This document shows, in pieces, positions 24,801 to 36,593 of a stretch of 64,000 nucleotides of DNA. Position numbers and translations under genes: made by a program. Location of the stretch: the NCBI GenBank assembly GCA_025200525.1, contig CM045770.1:128069429-128133428 (forward strand). Reading direction: 5' to 3'. The notes under the pieces were generated by a model. That model had not been told where the DNA came from, ran no database searches, and saw nothing but the letters and a program-made list of their open reading frames with translations. The DNA comes from Camellia lanceoleosa (lineage: Eukaryota; Streptophyta; Magnoliopsida; Ericales; Theaceae). Numbering within the stretch: the stretch's first letter is position 1; each line of letters opens with the position of its first letter.

Positions 24801-26397
24801 AAATAGGCCCAAATCAGTGGCCATTATGCTAAGGGATAAGGGACAAAATCACATACAAACATGCATGGTAATTGGCCTAACACTTAAGCATCGAAGGGCA
24901 ACTTTTAAGAATACTTAAAAGGAATGAAAAGCATGCAAATGTGACAACATTACATGCTCTGGAATGATGCTAGGAGTGATGCCAAATCACATAAACAAAT
25001 CATAATCACAGCATGCACAAGGCTTAAATCCTAAGACTAGTGAAGGGACTCGAACCAAAGCTACCCAAAACAAAGGGCATATGGCAAGCATAACCCAAAA
25101 TAGTCCTAAAGCATGGCAAAGTGAGCCTAAAACATGCAATGACCAAAGCCAAAACAAGCTAAAACAAAAGGGCAAAAACATGAGACATGCAAGGCTACCA
25201 AAGAAGTGTTACACTACACCTAAGACAACCAAACATGGCATGTTTTAAGTCAATGAAAACAGAGATATGGCATGGCAAAATGAGCCCAAAAAGCTCACTT
25301 AGATGACATCCCAAATGCCTAAGCATGGTGACGTACACGATGACACATTTATGAGGCATAAGACACTAACTCTTTAAGACATTAAAGGAGTCATAAGTGC
25401 AAGCATATGAGCATGGAATATGGACTAAAATAACATTACAAGTGATGCCAAACCACTGGAATGACCTCAAATATAGCATGCTAATGACTTGGACACTTAA
25501 AGGTAACAAGCTAGAATACATGGTAGCTATACAAAACAATGCAAGCATGACCAAGAGGATCAAAATTAGAGCTTAAGCATGTCACAACATGGCTAAAAGC
25601 TTCATGGAGTTGAACCAAAATCATGCTAAAAAGACATGTTACAACGTGGTGCATGTTAAAGCAAATCATGGGATTACAAGACAAGTATACAAAGCATGCA
25701 TGGTATGTCTAAACCAAGTCAAAACAGTGCTATATCATGGCAAAACAAAGCCTAATATATACTGAAATGAAGCTAAAACAAGCTAAGCAAACATGATACC
25801 AACATAAGCCATTTATGCAAGCATTAAAGACAACAAGGAGAGGGGATAACCCTCTCCTATTTAGGATACCAAAACCACCTCCCCACCACTGAAAATCCTC
25901 TGGATTTCAGTGGTAGAGAGGTCATGCAAAGCTAAGAACAATGGCCAAAAGGGATGGCCTAAAACGAGGCCTAACAAGGCCTAAAAGGGAGGAAACAACC
26001 CCAAACCTCAAAATGACCTTAAACAAAGTTCTAAAGCAAGAAAAATTAGAACTTTTATCAGTTATAAGTTAAGCTTAAAACAATAAGCAAGAAGGGCTAA
26101 AGGCTTGAGCAATAAAGGGGTATCTAAAGCAAGGAACTCACCCTTGTAGAACCTGTTTAAGAAGGAAGCTCTAGCAGGTTTTCTGAGTTCAAACCAACCC
26201 AATAACATTGAAATCAACCTCCTAGCACCTCAGCAACCAAGGATGGTGTTCTAGTGTGTGTTTGTGTACAATAGTAAGACAATACTACACATCTGAGCAC
26301 AAAATAGGATCAAACAAGGGAGTATAGATACAAAACTATATCTAACTCTCCTAACCTAATTTTTCTGAACCCTGGAGAAAGGAGGAGGGGCTCCCTC

Positions 26398-26474
26398 TTT
26401 ATAGAAGTTCAAATTCTAAAGCTTCCAAGAGAAGCTAAGCAAAGGGAAAATCCCTCCATACACGTGTATGGAGG
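26398..26474 (-). promoter_or_regulatory. LTR promoter of C1
   Basis: On the minus strand a palindrome centred on CACGTG (26453-26474, longer than in A) is followed by TATAAAG (26398-26404). Upstream, at 26550-26630, lie GGCCGAT-type motifs (gccgatcggcc), not the GGCCGAC form seen in A and B. Confidence 0.55.
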
Positions 26475-27829
26475 GGGTGAATTGTGAATGCCAGTTGCAC
26501 CAGCTGACACAAAATATCTGCATAAAGCAGATGAATAGGGTTCGGCCACCAAAAATGGCCGATCGACCAACATAAGTGCCGGCCAACCAAATGTAGTGCC
26601 GATCGGCCAACACTCTTGGCCGATGGCAAGAAAAAGGGGCAAATAGCCTCATGGCAAGCACGCTTTCATGGCAACACTCACACTCATGCAAGATGCTAAA
26701 GCGTAAACACTTACAGTGTACTCCTAGCCAAAATAGAGAACTAGTTAGAAATCATGCATGATCCTAGTTCATGTTAAGATGGCTAATGCAACACATGCAA
26801 AAATGCAACTAGAAATAGGCTCGGCTATTCTAAGATGGCATATGAGATGCAACTTGATAACATGTTGTTGAACACGTATTCAAGTAAATGTATTGAAATA
26901 CAATGTGGTTTGTATGATGCGCCGAGCCTGGTGCATGCAAAATAGATGAATAAATGCAAACATGCAAGCATAGGAATGCTAATCAAAACATGCCCTAAAA
27001 CTAACCATCGAAAGCAATTAAGTAAAAGGGAGAAAGACGTGGGGTTGGAAGACATTCACACACTCACGCACACTTATTACAAAATTCGCCCTCTCGACGG
27101 AGGGTCTGAATGAATAATACAAACCATCTAAATAACTAACTAACAAGCTAATTAATTATTACACAACCAAAACGAAACAAATAACTATTCTAAGTTATCA
27201 AAAACACTGAAATGGCCTCGTGATGAGAGATGCATGCGCGTTCGGTCGGCTTCTCTCGAAAATCTGTTGCCATGCCTCATGCTGCCTCTGTTTGCACTGT
27301 TCTGTACCTTTGAAAATTATGCCAACTTCTGTAATGCTTCTGAACCACCTCATGGACACGCTGAGAGGTCATCGGCCGAGAGGGGTGGCCATCAGCTAGT
27401 GGATAAGGGTCATCGACCACTTTTGAGGCTGTCAGCCAATAATTTGCAGCCGATCGGCACACTATGTAGCCGATCAGCCATCTCTTCCTATAAAACTGCT
27501 CCTTTTGCTGCAGCAGAGGACAAACAGAGGTATGGCAATACATTTGCAAAAATATGTGTGCAACTACACCCCTTATCATGTTTAAAGCTCAAAGGAGTGT
27601 AGTGTTCGACCCTCGGGCCACCAATCACGCATCTCGATGCATGGTGGCCAAAGGAGCCAAGTGTGCACTTCAATGTAAAATGAAATGGACAAAAACACAT
27701 AATGCCTTAAACTCTATCATGTTGAATCAAGAGTGTCAGGGACTGAGGATTAAGGTACGTTTCATCACTTTAAGTATGAAACGTCCCTCGTTCCTCGTGT
27801 TTGGTTTGACACCCCAAACCAAACACAAT

Positions 27830-28130
27830 GCAATGCATACAACATGGAGAAGCTATGCAATACAACACAAGCATGCCAAATGCAATGTGACTCAAGCATG
27901 CACAATGCAATGCAACCTAAACATGCAAACATGTAATGTAATAAGCATGCAACAACGATGCCAACTATAAGCATGCGACAATGTGCAATCTAACAAGTAT
28001 GCAACAACATGCAAGATGGATAAGCATGCAACAACATGCAAAGATGGACTAGCATGCAATAACATGCAAACTAGCAAGCATGCAACAACATGTAATGTGA
28101 CAAGCATGCAACAACATGTAAAGATGGACC
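27830..28130. repeat. ATGCAACAAC minisatellite in C2
   Basis: The words 'agcatgcaacaacatg' recur about every 20-40 bases, for example near 28023, 28079 and 28102. It is part of the LTR, not a separate insertion, because C1 has the same region. Confidence 0.6.
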
Positions 28131-29639
28131 TAAACCAAAATGGGCAGACCTCAGCCATGCCCAAATCAGTGGCCAAAGTGATGAATTGATGACATGAAAA
28201 GCATGAAAAAGGCAAGACAAACATGCATGCCAATTGGCTCAAGGATTAAGGCACAAAGATGCAACTCTTAAGCACACTTAAAGAGTGACCAGCATGGATA
28301 TGTGATAGCACCATAAGGTCTGAAATCATGTATGGAGTGATGCCAAATCAACCAAACAAAACAAGTATAGCATATTAAGAGGCTCAAAGCTCAAGATTGG
28401 CAAAGGGACTTAAACTATGACCATGCAAAACATGAAGCAAATGGCCCTAGCCAACCAAAATAGTCCTAAAGCATACCAAAGTGAGTCTAAAACATGCATG
28501 GACCAAAGCCAAAACAAGTCAACATGAAAGGCATGAAGGCATGATGCAAGTAAGGCCAACCAAGGGGATTGCACTACACCTATTACAACCAAACAAGGCA
28601 TGACTTAACCAATAAAAATCAGAGTTATGGCATGTCAAAATAAGCCCAAAAACCAACTAAGATGGCATCCCAAAGACCTAAGCATAGAGGCATGCAAAAT
28701 GACCCAATCTTGAGGCATAAAACACCAACTCTTCAAAGCATTGAAAGCATGACAAAGGCAAGTGCATGACCACTTTACATGGACTGAAATCACATATGAA
28801 ATGATGCCAAATCATGAAAATGGTCCAGGTAATGCATGCTAGTGGACTTGATACACAAAGCTAACAAGCTAGATTGAACCATGGCTATACAAGACAATGC
28901 AACACAAATTAGAGCTTAAGCATGCTAAAATAAGGCTAAAAGCTTCTCTGTGTTAAGCCAAAACATGCAAGAATGATGATCCAAACACAAGATGCATGTT
29001 AAGGCAATAGAGAGGATTACACTACAAGTGCATGGTGCATGCAACGGGTTATCAAGCCAACTTTAGACAGAGGTACAACATGGCAAAATAACACCAAATA
29101 CTTGCTAAAATGGTGCTAAAATAAGCTAAGCAAACATGCTATCATTATGAGCCATTAATGCAAGCATACAAGACATAAGGAGAGAGGGGTGTCCCTCTCC
29201 TATTCAAGACTCCAAAACCACCTCTCCACCACTGAAATTTTAGTGGTGAGAAGGTCAAAACAAGACAATAACAAGTGCCTAAAGGGATGGCTCAAAACAA
29301 GGCCAAACAAAGCATCCAAGGGGGTAGACAACCCCCAACACAAAAATGACCTTAAACAATCATCACAAGCATGAAAAATCAAAACTTTTTACAGTAGAAA
29401 GTTAAGCTTAAATCAGCATGCAAATAGGTCTAAAAGCTTAAGCCAAAACAAGGGATTAAAAGGTAGTTTACTCACCCTTGAAGAACACCTTCAAGAACAC
29501 AACTCCAGCACCTTTCTTGGATCAAAACCAGTCCAAAACAACCAAAAACAAACTCAAGAAGCCTCAACAACAAAAGGATGGTGTTTCACTAGGTGCTCTA
29601 GTGCACTTTAAGGCACAAACACACACACAAACGTAGAGA

Positions 29640-29795
29640 GAGAGGGAGATATAGAGAGAGGGAGATATATATCACTTCTATATCAATTTTTAGAACCTCT
29701 GGAAAGGGAGGGGGCCTCCCTTCTTATAGAATTCCAATTCTCAAGCTTGTTGAACAAGCTTAAGTCCTGGACAAATCCTTTCATACACGTGTATG
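29640..29795 (-). promoter_or_regulatory. LTR promoter of C2
   Basis: The palindrome CATACACGTGTATG is at 29782-29795. A TATA-like box follows on the minus strand near 29722, then a GA/CT microsatellite at 29635-29670 in the expected leader position. GGCCGAT motifs lie upstream at 29880-29990. Confidence 0.5.
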
Positions 29796-30210
29796 GAGGA
29801 TCAGAATTGTGCTCACTAACTGTCATAGCTGGCACAAAAATATCTGCAAAAGAAGATGAAAAGGTCTCAGCTGGAAAATGTGGCTGATCGACCAAAAGGA
29901 GTGTCGATCGACCAAAAAGAGCGCCGATCGGCCACCACTTATGGCCGATGGCAAGGAAACAAGGCCGATGGCACATGGCCTTGGCCGATTGGTTGTGGGG
30001 ATGGCCAACAAGCCACCCTCTTCCCTCAGGAGCAAAACCACAAGTCCTTGGTCCACAACCAAGCACAAAATAGTCAAGTTAAGAGATCCTAAGGCAAGGC
30101 ACGTAGCCGAGACCTTCGGGAACTCAAAATGAACATGAGCATGGATGATTATCGAGTGCTCAAACGATGACGTCCAAGTCTTGAGGACGGTCAAAAATGG
30201 GGTGTCTACA

Positions 30211-30679
30211 CAACTTCATTCTGAAGTTCAGCCATAAACACTTAAAACTCAACTGTCTTGTCTATAAGACTGTTTAGGTCATCTTTGTATTTTCTGTATC
30301 CAAGAGTTCGGTTGTGATCTTCATTATGAGAGCTCATTACAGTACAGTGCAGTGCTATTCAAACAAGGGGCAACTTTCCATTTGCTGGATTCGGAGTTGT
30401 ACATCTCAAGGATAGATTCCATGTGTGTCAAGTTGTCATCCTTATTGAAAATGGTTTTGAAAAGTTTTAATAAAAATTGACTTTGTTCAAATTAATCTTT
30501 TTACAACTTAGACCATTTTTGGACCAAAAGAAAAATTTTCAATGCCCATAACTTCGATTTCATTGATTTCAATACAAAGTTCCCCATCTCTCGATGCAAA
30601 TCAAAGTTGCATTTTTATTACATTCAAAAAGAAAACTTGAAAGTACAGATCAAAGCAATAAACTAGGGGCATAGATGAG
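30211..30679 (+). other. Post-integrase non-coding region of B
   Basis: Matches A at 43831-44331. It lies between integrase and the end of the antisense DUF7745-like gene, and would be the 3' untranslated part of that antisense gene. No coding signal is seen. Confidence 0.5.
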
Positions 30680-31962
30680 TCAGGCATTCATGCGTCCCCT
30701 CCCAGAGCTTGTGGAAGCTTCAGATGCTAAAGTAGGCCTGGTTTGTGCCTCATCTTCAAGCCAAGCCAGGCATTCGCCAAAAAAGGCGTAATTGAAATTG
30801 GAAGCGGGACCCAAAAGCTCTCTTGTCTCCCATGCAGTGGGATATCGAGCTAATTGTGAGCCTCGGACGAAGAACGGAGCCGGGTATTCTACTTCCTCTT
30901 CTGGACAAGTTTGGTCGTGTCCAAACTGACACTTGAATCAGAGCGAAAAGTAAAACGCAAAGTGTCTCAGGCCAATAAGCTGAATGTCAGGTTGCCGAGA
31001 CATGCTATAGCTCATCTTGGGCAGATCAAACTAGGGGCAACGCCAAGCAATGTCAACAGTAGACCTGTTGCACATCCAATGGCACCACCACCCTTCATTC
31101 AGGAAATCAACTAGCTGTTGGCAAAAGAAATAGCCTCATGCTGAGTATGCAGGGTAGGAGTCCACTACTTTCAACCTGTCCATGAGCCATATCTAGGGAG
31201 GGATGAAAAATAAGAGAGATTAAAGAATAGAGAGGTGTTTGTGGAGAGAAAAAGTGAAACGGTTTTGAGAGAAAAACAGAGCATGCGTGCCGAGTGATAT
31301 GAGAAACACATATGAGATAGGGTGGGAAACATTACCTGTAAAAGTAGTGGAATTCCTGCAAATTTGGTCGTCTCTCGCCAATGGAAGGCGTCTAAGCCCA
31401 TAAAAGTCTCGGCCAATGGTAGGCCAACACAGCTCTTGCCCTCTTTCAAGCCTTGGGCCACTTCAATCAGTCGAATGCTAAACCCACCAAAACCAGGGGC
31501 AAGCAGAAAATGAGCCAGCATATACAAACAAAGGGCATGTTATCGAAAACTCTGCCAAAGACGGTCGCGGTTGCCGGCATCAGAAAATCGATGAATGAGG
31601 CTGGGAATGTCCAGCTCTCCGTTGTGAACTAAGGATCGGGCATCGTGTAAAGTGAGCCCACACATCCTTCCTAAAGCTTGGATGTGACCAAAATAGGACT
31701 GGGGCAAGATTTCCTCGTCACGCCAGGATTCCATCAAAACTTGGAATTCTTCAATTGTAGGGCATATCTCTTGTCCCCCGAAGCTGAAAACATGTGTAAC
31801 CGGGTTCCAACACCTAGCCGCGGCATGTAGGAACGAAAAACACAGTGGAGAATAACTCAACGGAAATAGTGTATTTATCCCAAAACCCTAGAAATTCACT
31901 TTTTTCGAGCCATCTAAAGTCGTAATCCAATTTGAGAGTTTTGGGGCAAAAAATGGCTCCAT
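30680..31962 (-). pseudogene. Antisense DUF7745-like gene of B, two exons
   Basis: Plant-type protein of unknown function on the strand opposite to gag-pol. The start is chosen at the ATG at 31962 (MEPFFAPKLSNW), about 45 bases after a TATA box. Exon 1 is 31962-31336 and exon 2 is 31192-30680. The 143-base intron has GT at 31335 and AG at 31193, and joining keeps the frame. Motifs are CWNPVTHVFSFGGQEICPTIEEFQVLMES, LGRMCGLTLHDA, LDAFHWRET and NEGWWCHW. The layout CWNP..FSFG..PTIEEF resembles DUF7745 proteins. A stop near 31541 (TAA where A has CAA) and a TAG in exon 1 near 31890 break it. Family assignment is by eye. Confidence 0.6.
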
Positions 31963-32006
31963 TGTGGCAAAAGCAAAGCTGGAATGAATAAACTACGAAG
32001 TCCCAA

Positions 32007-32080
32007 CTTTTATAGAAGATAAGGCACTGAGTGGAAGACAGGTGGAAACAATCTGGAGGTCCCTCACATTGATGGCCGAC
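32007..32080 (-). promoter_or_regulatory. Promoter of the B DUF7745-like gene
   Basis: On the minus strand a TATA box, CTATAAAAG, lies at 32007-32015, and a GCCGAC motif lies upstream near 32075. The A copy has the same TATA with a larger GCCGAC cluster. Confidence 0.45.
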
Positions 32081-32214
32081 AGCCTGCTCATGGTGGCGAC
32101 ATTCTTGTGGTCTTCACGTGGGTTAAAGTCTTTGAGAACCGTGTTACGCTTCTCGCTGCTCTTGGTGCATTTTGCTATCTTGTTTTAGTAGTTTTATTGA
32201 GTCACTTTTAAGTT

Positions 32215-32370
32215 ATTTCAATTTGTTTATCGAGCTGTTTCAGTTATTGTGTTGCTCGTCGAGTTGTATTTGTTTTGTTTTTGCTTAATTGAGTTATTGC
32301 TTGTCGAGTTGTTGCGTCGTTTATCGAGTTGTCATTATTAGTTGTTTATCGAGTTGTCTTATTTTGTTTG
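32215..32370. repeat. TTTATCGAGTTGT minisatellite between the antisense genes (B)
   Basis: Degenerate repeats of about 20-30 bases built on 'tttatcgagttgt' or 'tcgtcgagttgt' lie between the two antisense genes. The equivalent array in A is at 45910-46060. Confidence 0.55.
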
Positions 32371-33084
32371 GTACGTGTTGGTTGGTTCATTACCTAATTA
32401 AGAAAGTGCCAATACAATGTGCAGTTTTCAATCAAGATCAATCTCGTTTGTATGCTATGCGATGTTATATGGTGCTCAGAATGCAAAATGCAACACTCTT
32501 TCTCATCAAAAGATTGGTTTTCATTTCGATCATGGTTACTTTTTTTACAAAAGAGTATAAGTTTTTTAAAGCAAATAAAACCTGTCTAAAGCTGGACAAA
32601 GTGCTAACACTACTAGCAAAAAGAAACTAAGCAAAAATGCAAAGAATCAGCGCCAGCTATCTCAGTCTCGAGAGGCCCTCTTCGTCCTCTTTCTGGGCAA
32701 AGCCTCAGAGTTGTCCCCGTCAGCGCCACTATCTGCACCACCCTCTAAATCAGAATCAAAATCGTCGTTACCGTCTACCTCGGAGCCTGACGCAGTATCA
32801 TCTCCACTAGCAGAACCTGAGCCAGTGTCATCATATCTGCTCTCGGATGACTCGGCATGCTGACTCGCCACCTTTTCGACCTCCCTAGTCTCAACCTCGT
32901 CATCACTCAGAATAGGCTCTGAAGGGCCACTCTCATCTCTGCCTCAACTACACGCCAGAGCCTGTCTCTCTCTCATCTTTGCTGCTGGAGGAGGCACTGA
33001 TGGTCTTGCTGCAACTCCCACTGGTGCGCCCGGTATGGCTGGGATACGAAAAGGGCAGTTGTCAATATATCAGTCTTAGTGTAT

Positions 33085-33255
33085 GTATCAGATGCAAAGA
33101 TGGTATGCAGTATGAGTGTAAGCAGAAGTCAAATACAATGTTTGAATGTAGTGTATAAATGTAGTGTTTGAATGCAGTGTATGAATACAGTGTTTGAATG
33201 CAGTGTATGAATGCAGTGTTTGAATGAAGTGTATCGGATCAGTGCAGTGTGGAAC
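33085..33255. repeat. Tandem repeat in last PMD intron (B)
   Basis: Units of about 17-18 bases alternating 'gcagtgtttgaat' and 'gcagtgtatgaat' repeat about nine times. A weaker version lies at 46750-46960 in A. Confidence 0.6.
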
Positions 33256-34334
33256 AGATTACAATTGAAATGCTAATGTATCAACATAAAGTTTAATGGC
33301 ATGAAACGCGAACTAAAGAAAATTACCGGAATTCCATAGAGGCTGAGCAGATTCATGTTCCTCTGCACCATCCCCATTGGGGAAGCCACTAGCTCGAGAG
33401 CGTTCCCTGTGTACTCTATAGGTGCCTATAAGTGCGTTGAGGTGATCAGTGTTCTATAAGAATAACTGAAATGAGTTTAACATGCAAAAATGTAACGTGT
33501 GGTACATATTAGAGTTGGGCCTCGAACCCTGACAAGCTCGTTCACGGTTGGTGTAGGCTCAATAGGGATCTGGTAAGCCTCCCCGGTATGCTGCCAACAG
33601 GTAAGTGTAGTGGGAAGCTCTGGCCAACCAATCGTCCGTCTCGCCTAAGAAGCCACTCTACTATAGGCCCTGGCTGCCTTGGTCGCTCTAGGCCCCATCC
33701 TCACAACAGGAACCCTCGTTTCCTCGTCTCCGCGAACACCGCGAAGGGGTGGCATAAGATGTGTCTGAATGAAGACTGCATAATCACTCTCAACTCAAAA
33801 CTATTCCGCCTCCAAGCCAACCATGAACTAGATAACTCTATCAACAGATAGGTTGTCTACTGATCTCATGGACTCAGGCGGTGTCATCGGTATGAACTGA
33901 GCAAGCATGCCTAGAGACTGGCGTATGACTCTCTCGCCAAGGTACCAGGCTCGGCTGACCGGACCCTCAAGCAGAATGTGATAACAAGACATACCCCAGG
34001 CCACATTATACCGACCTCCAAGTCCTCTCGGTATCATGGCCCATGGCTGCCATGAGATCTACAAATGGAAGTTGTATAGATTGTCAGTTGCTGTTAGTAG
34101 CTATAATGTGAATCAGAACAGCATGAAAGTAAATGATGGCCGTATTTTAGGTTACCTCATGAGCAGCTACGGTGTCGAAGTAACACCTGAAGAAAGAAAA
34201 GGGCTCGCGAGTCCTACAGCAAAGCTGGCCATCGTACACCCATGAGTAGGGGACCGTCAATGGAACCTCCACCTCTGGCTCCGAGGCAAGAGTCGGGAAG
34301 TATGCGTATACCCATAGCTGCAGAGAAATTACAA

Positions 34335-34500
34335 AGGTATGCAGTCAGCACAGTGTATGAATAGATACAGAAAGTGTAAAGATATTCAGTCAGCACAATG
34401 TATGAACAGATACATATAGTGCAAAGCAGAAAGCATACAGTGCATGAACAGGTACAGAAAGTACAAAACAAAAAGTACATGCCTTGAACAGATGTAAAGT
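34335..34500. repeat. Tandem repeat in second PMD intron (B)
   Basis: Repeats of about 45-55 bases carry 'tatgaacagatac' and 'gtgcaaagcagaaa' words. The A equivalent is at 48000-48130. Confidence 0.5.
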
Positions 34501-35784
34501 AAGAAATGCTGAACAAAAAATGCAAAGTGTAAAGAGGGAACTAAGATGTGTACCTCCCAGGCTCACCAGTAGCCTCCGACCAAAAGTCCAATCCCGCAGG
34601 AGGTCGAGCTCATATAGCCGTACAAGGTGGTGAGGCCAGCCCCGCCCCAATTGTAGAAGCTCACTCGGGGAAGGACCACCAGTGCGCTCAACAAGTATAG
34701 CCCCACGGTATTCGCCCTGTTCGCAAACAGGGTGGTACCGAAGAGGGACATCAGAAAACCTCAAGCGTAGTGCTCTATCTCCTCCACTGTCTCTGGCACA
34801 GTCCCCCAAAACCGCTCTTCGAACCAGTTGTATCTGACCTGGGCTGTCCGGAACAAAGGCAGGCGTGCCCCCAAAAGCTCAATCCAAGCAGCCTCTCACT
34901 CCCCTATATTAGGATCAAGGGGAATTGGATCACCCCCTACGGCTAGGCCTATGATCGTGGCGAAGTCGTACGGGGTTATCATCATCTCTCTGGCAGTGGA
35001 AAGGTTGAGAGAATTGGTGGCGTTCCACCATCTCTCCACTAAAGCTCCAAGAAATGGACGGCTTGCTATGACTCGAGGCAATCTAGAGCAGAATAAGATG
35101 AAGCCTGCATCGTCGACAATAGCTCGCACTCTGGCAGGGTGCCCGTCATACCAGTCTCTGACCGTCGTGGCCTCATAGCCCCTGTATGCGCGGGTGTCAC
35201 TCTGTGGCAAATGCAGGAGAATCAGTGTAAATACAGTGCAAGAGTGTGATTAGTGCAAGAAATGCAAGTAAAAAACATCAGATGTGCAAGTGCATATGGG
35301 AGTCCAACTTCCTCAGTAAGAGATCTGTTGGTGCATCAGCGAAATTAGTGAAGTGCCTAATGCCACTAGCAGGAAGAATGTGAGTCTAGGGATGATATCT
35401 CGCCAAAAGGCCTCACTCCCAGTGGTAAGGGCTCCGGCTCTCCATCAGAATCAAACTTTACTTCAAACTCGGCCTCTGGAGGAGCTCCGTCATGTGGAAA
35501 GTCGTCTGTCATCTGGAATATAGGTGAAGAGTCGATGAAAAGTGAAGAAAATGGGAAAATATGTGGAAAATGCCAAAAGTCAACTCAAGTCAAACCCTAT
35601 GAGAGAGAAAATGGGAGAAAAAGTCAAAGCCCAGGAAAAGGCGCCAAACCCAAGCGAAACTCGAGGGGAACAAACCTCAAGTGGTGAAAATGAAGAAAAA
35701 AGCATCGAAATCAATTTTCAATCGGTTCAAAACGAAAGAAATCAAGAGGTTTTAGCAAATCAACTTCGCATGGGGAGTTGGAAG

Positions 35785-36035
35785 ACACGTATAAAGCTTA
35801 GATCTAGAGAGAAGGAAGGTCTAAAGAGGAAGAGGGAAGAATTTCGGGCATGGGGTGTGGAGGAAATGAGCCCCCATGCCCTATACTTAAACACCCGAAT
35901 ACAAAAAGACCAAAATGGCCTAACCTGCCATCGATGGCTGGTCAACCACCACTGGTGGCCGATAACCACCATTGGTGGCTGACAACCCTTAGAGGTGGCC
36001 GACAGGTAGCCGACACCTCTCCCTGGTGGCCGTCA
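35785..36035 (-). promoter_or_regulatory. Promoter of the B PMD gene
   Basis: On the minus strand a TATA-like TTTATACG lies near 35790. 150-250 bases upstream of it, at about 35935-36035, is a run of gtggccgac-type motifs, several exact GCCGAC. Confidence 0.45.
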
Positions 36036-36239
36036 AGCTTCCAGTGCTCCTCCTTTGTGTTTTGCTACTGTTTTGTGTCCTCAGTTCTCGAGAAAGTGCA
36101 AGAAAAGTTCACTTTTAAGCTCATATTGCCTCTGCGGAAGCTCTAAACCGTGTCTTCGATGCATGACGATTCATCGCTAATCAACATCAATTAGGTGTAT
36201 CCTTTTTAACTTGTTGCAACTCTTCCGAGAGGTAAACTG

Positions 36240-36480
36240 GAAGTTGTTATTCAATCCCTTGTTGCATAGGATGTGCATTCATCTATTGTGGCATGGAATA
36301 TGCATTTTGTGCTATTGATAGAACATGCATTTTGTATTGTTACATTGAATATGCATTCTGAAGTTGCATAGTACATGCTCCGATTCTTGTTGCATAGAAT
36401 ATGCTTCTGTCTTGTTTCTCGCATGTTTTGCATGAAACATGTCTCTAACATTGTGTCATAATTGTTCATCTTGCATAGAT
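36240..36480. repeat. GTTGCATAGAATATGCAT repeats (B)
   Basis: Degenerate repeats of roughly 25-30 bases around 'gttgcatagaatatgcat'. The A equivalent is at 49900-50120. They lie upstream of the main tandem array. Confidence 0.6.
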
Positions 36481-36593
36481 CATGCACTCTTGCTATATTA
36501 TGCTTGCTGAGTTTCTTTCTTATACAGGCACGATATTGTACGTACGGTTCATTCAGACAAGTTCCAGGTGAGATCATTCTTGTCCTTCGATAT

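Larger units (their letters stand above)
22802..26640 (-). mobile_element. C1: partial LTR, reverse orientation, inside B integrase
   Basis: Read on the minus strand this is an LTR of a related subfamily. Its 3' end is at 22802 (tgtag on the plus strand). The block 'gatcgg' near 23140, the CATGCAA-rich minisatellite near 24500-24800 and the promoter near 26398-26474 follow. The first about 250 bases of the LTR, as judged from C2, are missing at the right end. No internal genes are present. Confidence 0.75.
26641..30210 (-). mobile_element. C2: partial LTR, reverse orientation
   Basis: A second copy of the same LTR type directly adjoins C1. On the minus strand it starts TGTAGACACCCC at 30210 and runs left to about 26641, lacking the last about 610 bases that C1 has at 22802-23410. 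The junction between C1 and C2 is near 26640. To the right, at 30211, post-integrase sequence of B resumes (caacttcattctgaag, matching A at 43831). Confidence 0.75.
32662..35512 (-). pseudogene. Antisense plant mobile domain (PMD) gene of B, multi-exon
   Basis: Homologue of the PMD family (MAIN/MAIL1-type domain, also known from transposable elements). The start is ATG 35512 (MTDDFPHDG). The PMD core lies on exon 2 at about 35199-34555: ASRPFLGALVERWWNATNSL, EMMITPYDFATIIGLAVGGDPIP, FLMSLFGTTLFANRANTVGLYLLSAL and YNWGGAGLTTLYGYMSSTS. A later exon at 34037-33500 carries PWAMIPRGLGGRYNVAWG and AWYLGERVIRQSLGM, then ELPTTLTCW. The last exon encodes an acidic tail (ESSESRYDDTGSGSASGDD) and a basic end (PRKRTKRASRD) stopping at 32662. 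A small deletion near 35310 removed the exon 1 donor, and several stops are present. Confidence 0.75.

Noticed and set aside
22802..30210. A complete reverse-oriented element C with genes
   Set aside because: No gag, RT or integrase motifs occur on the minus strand; only LTR-type sequence is present.
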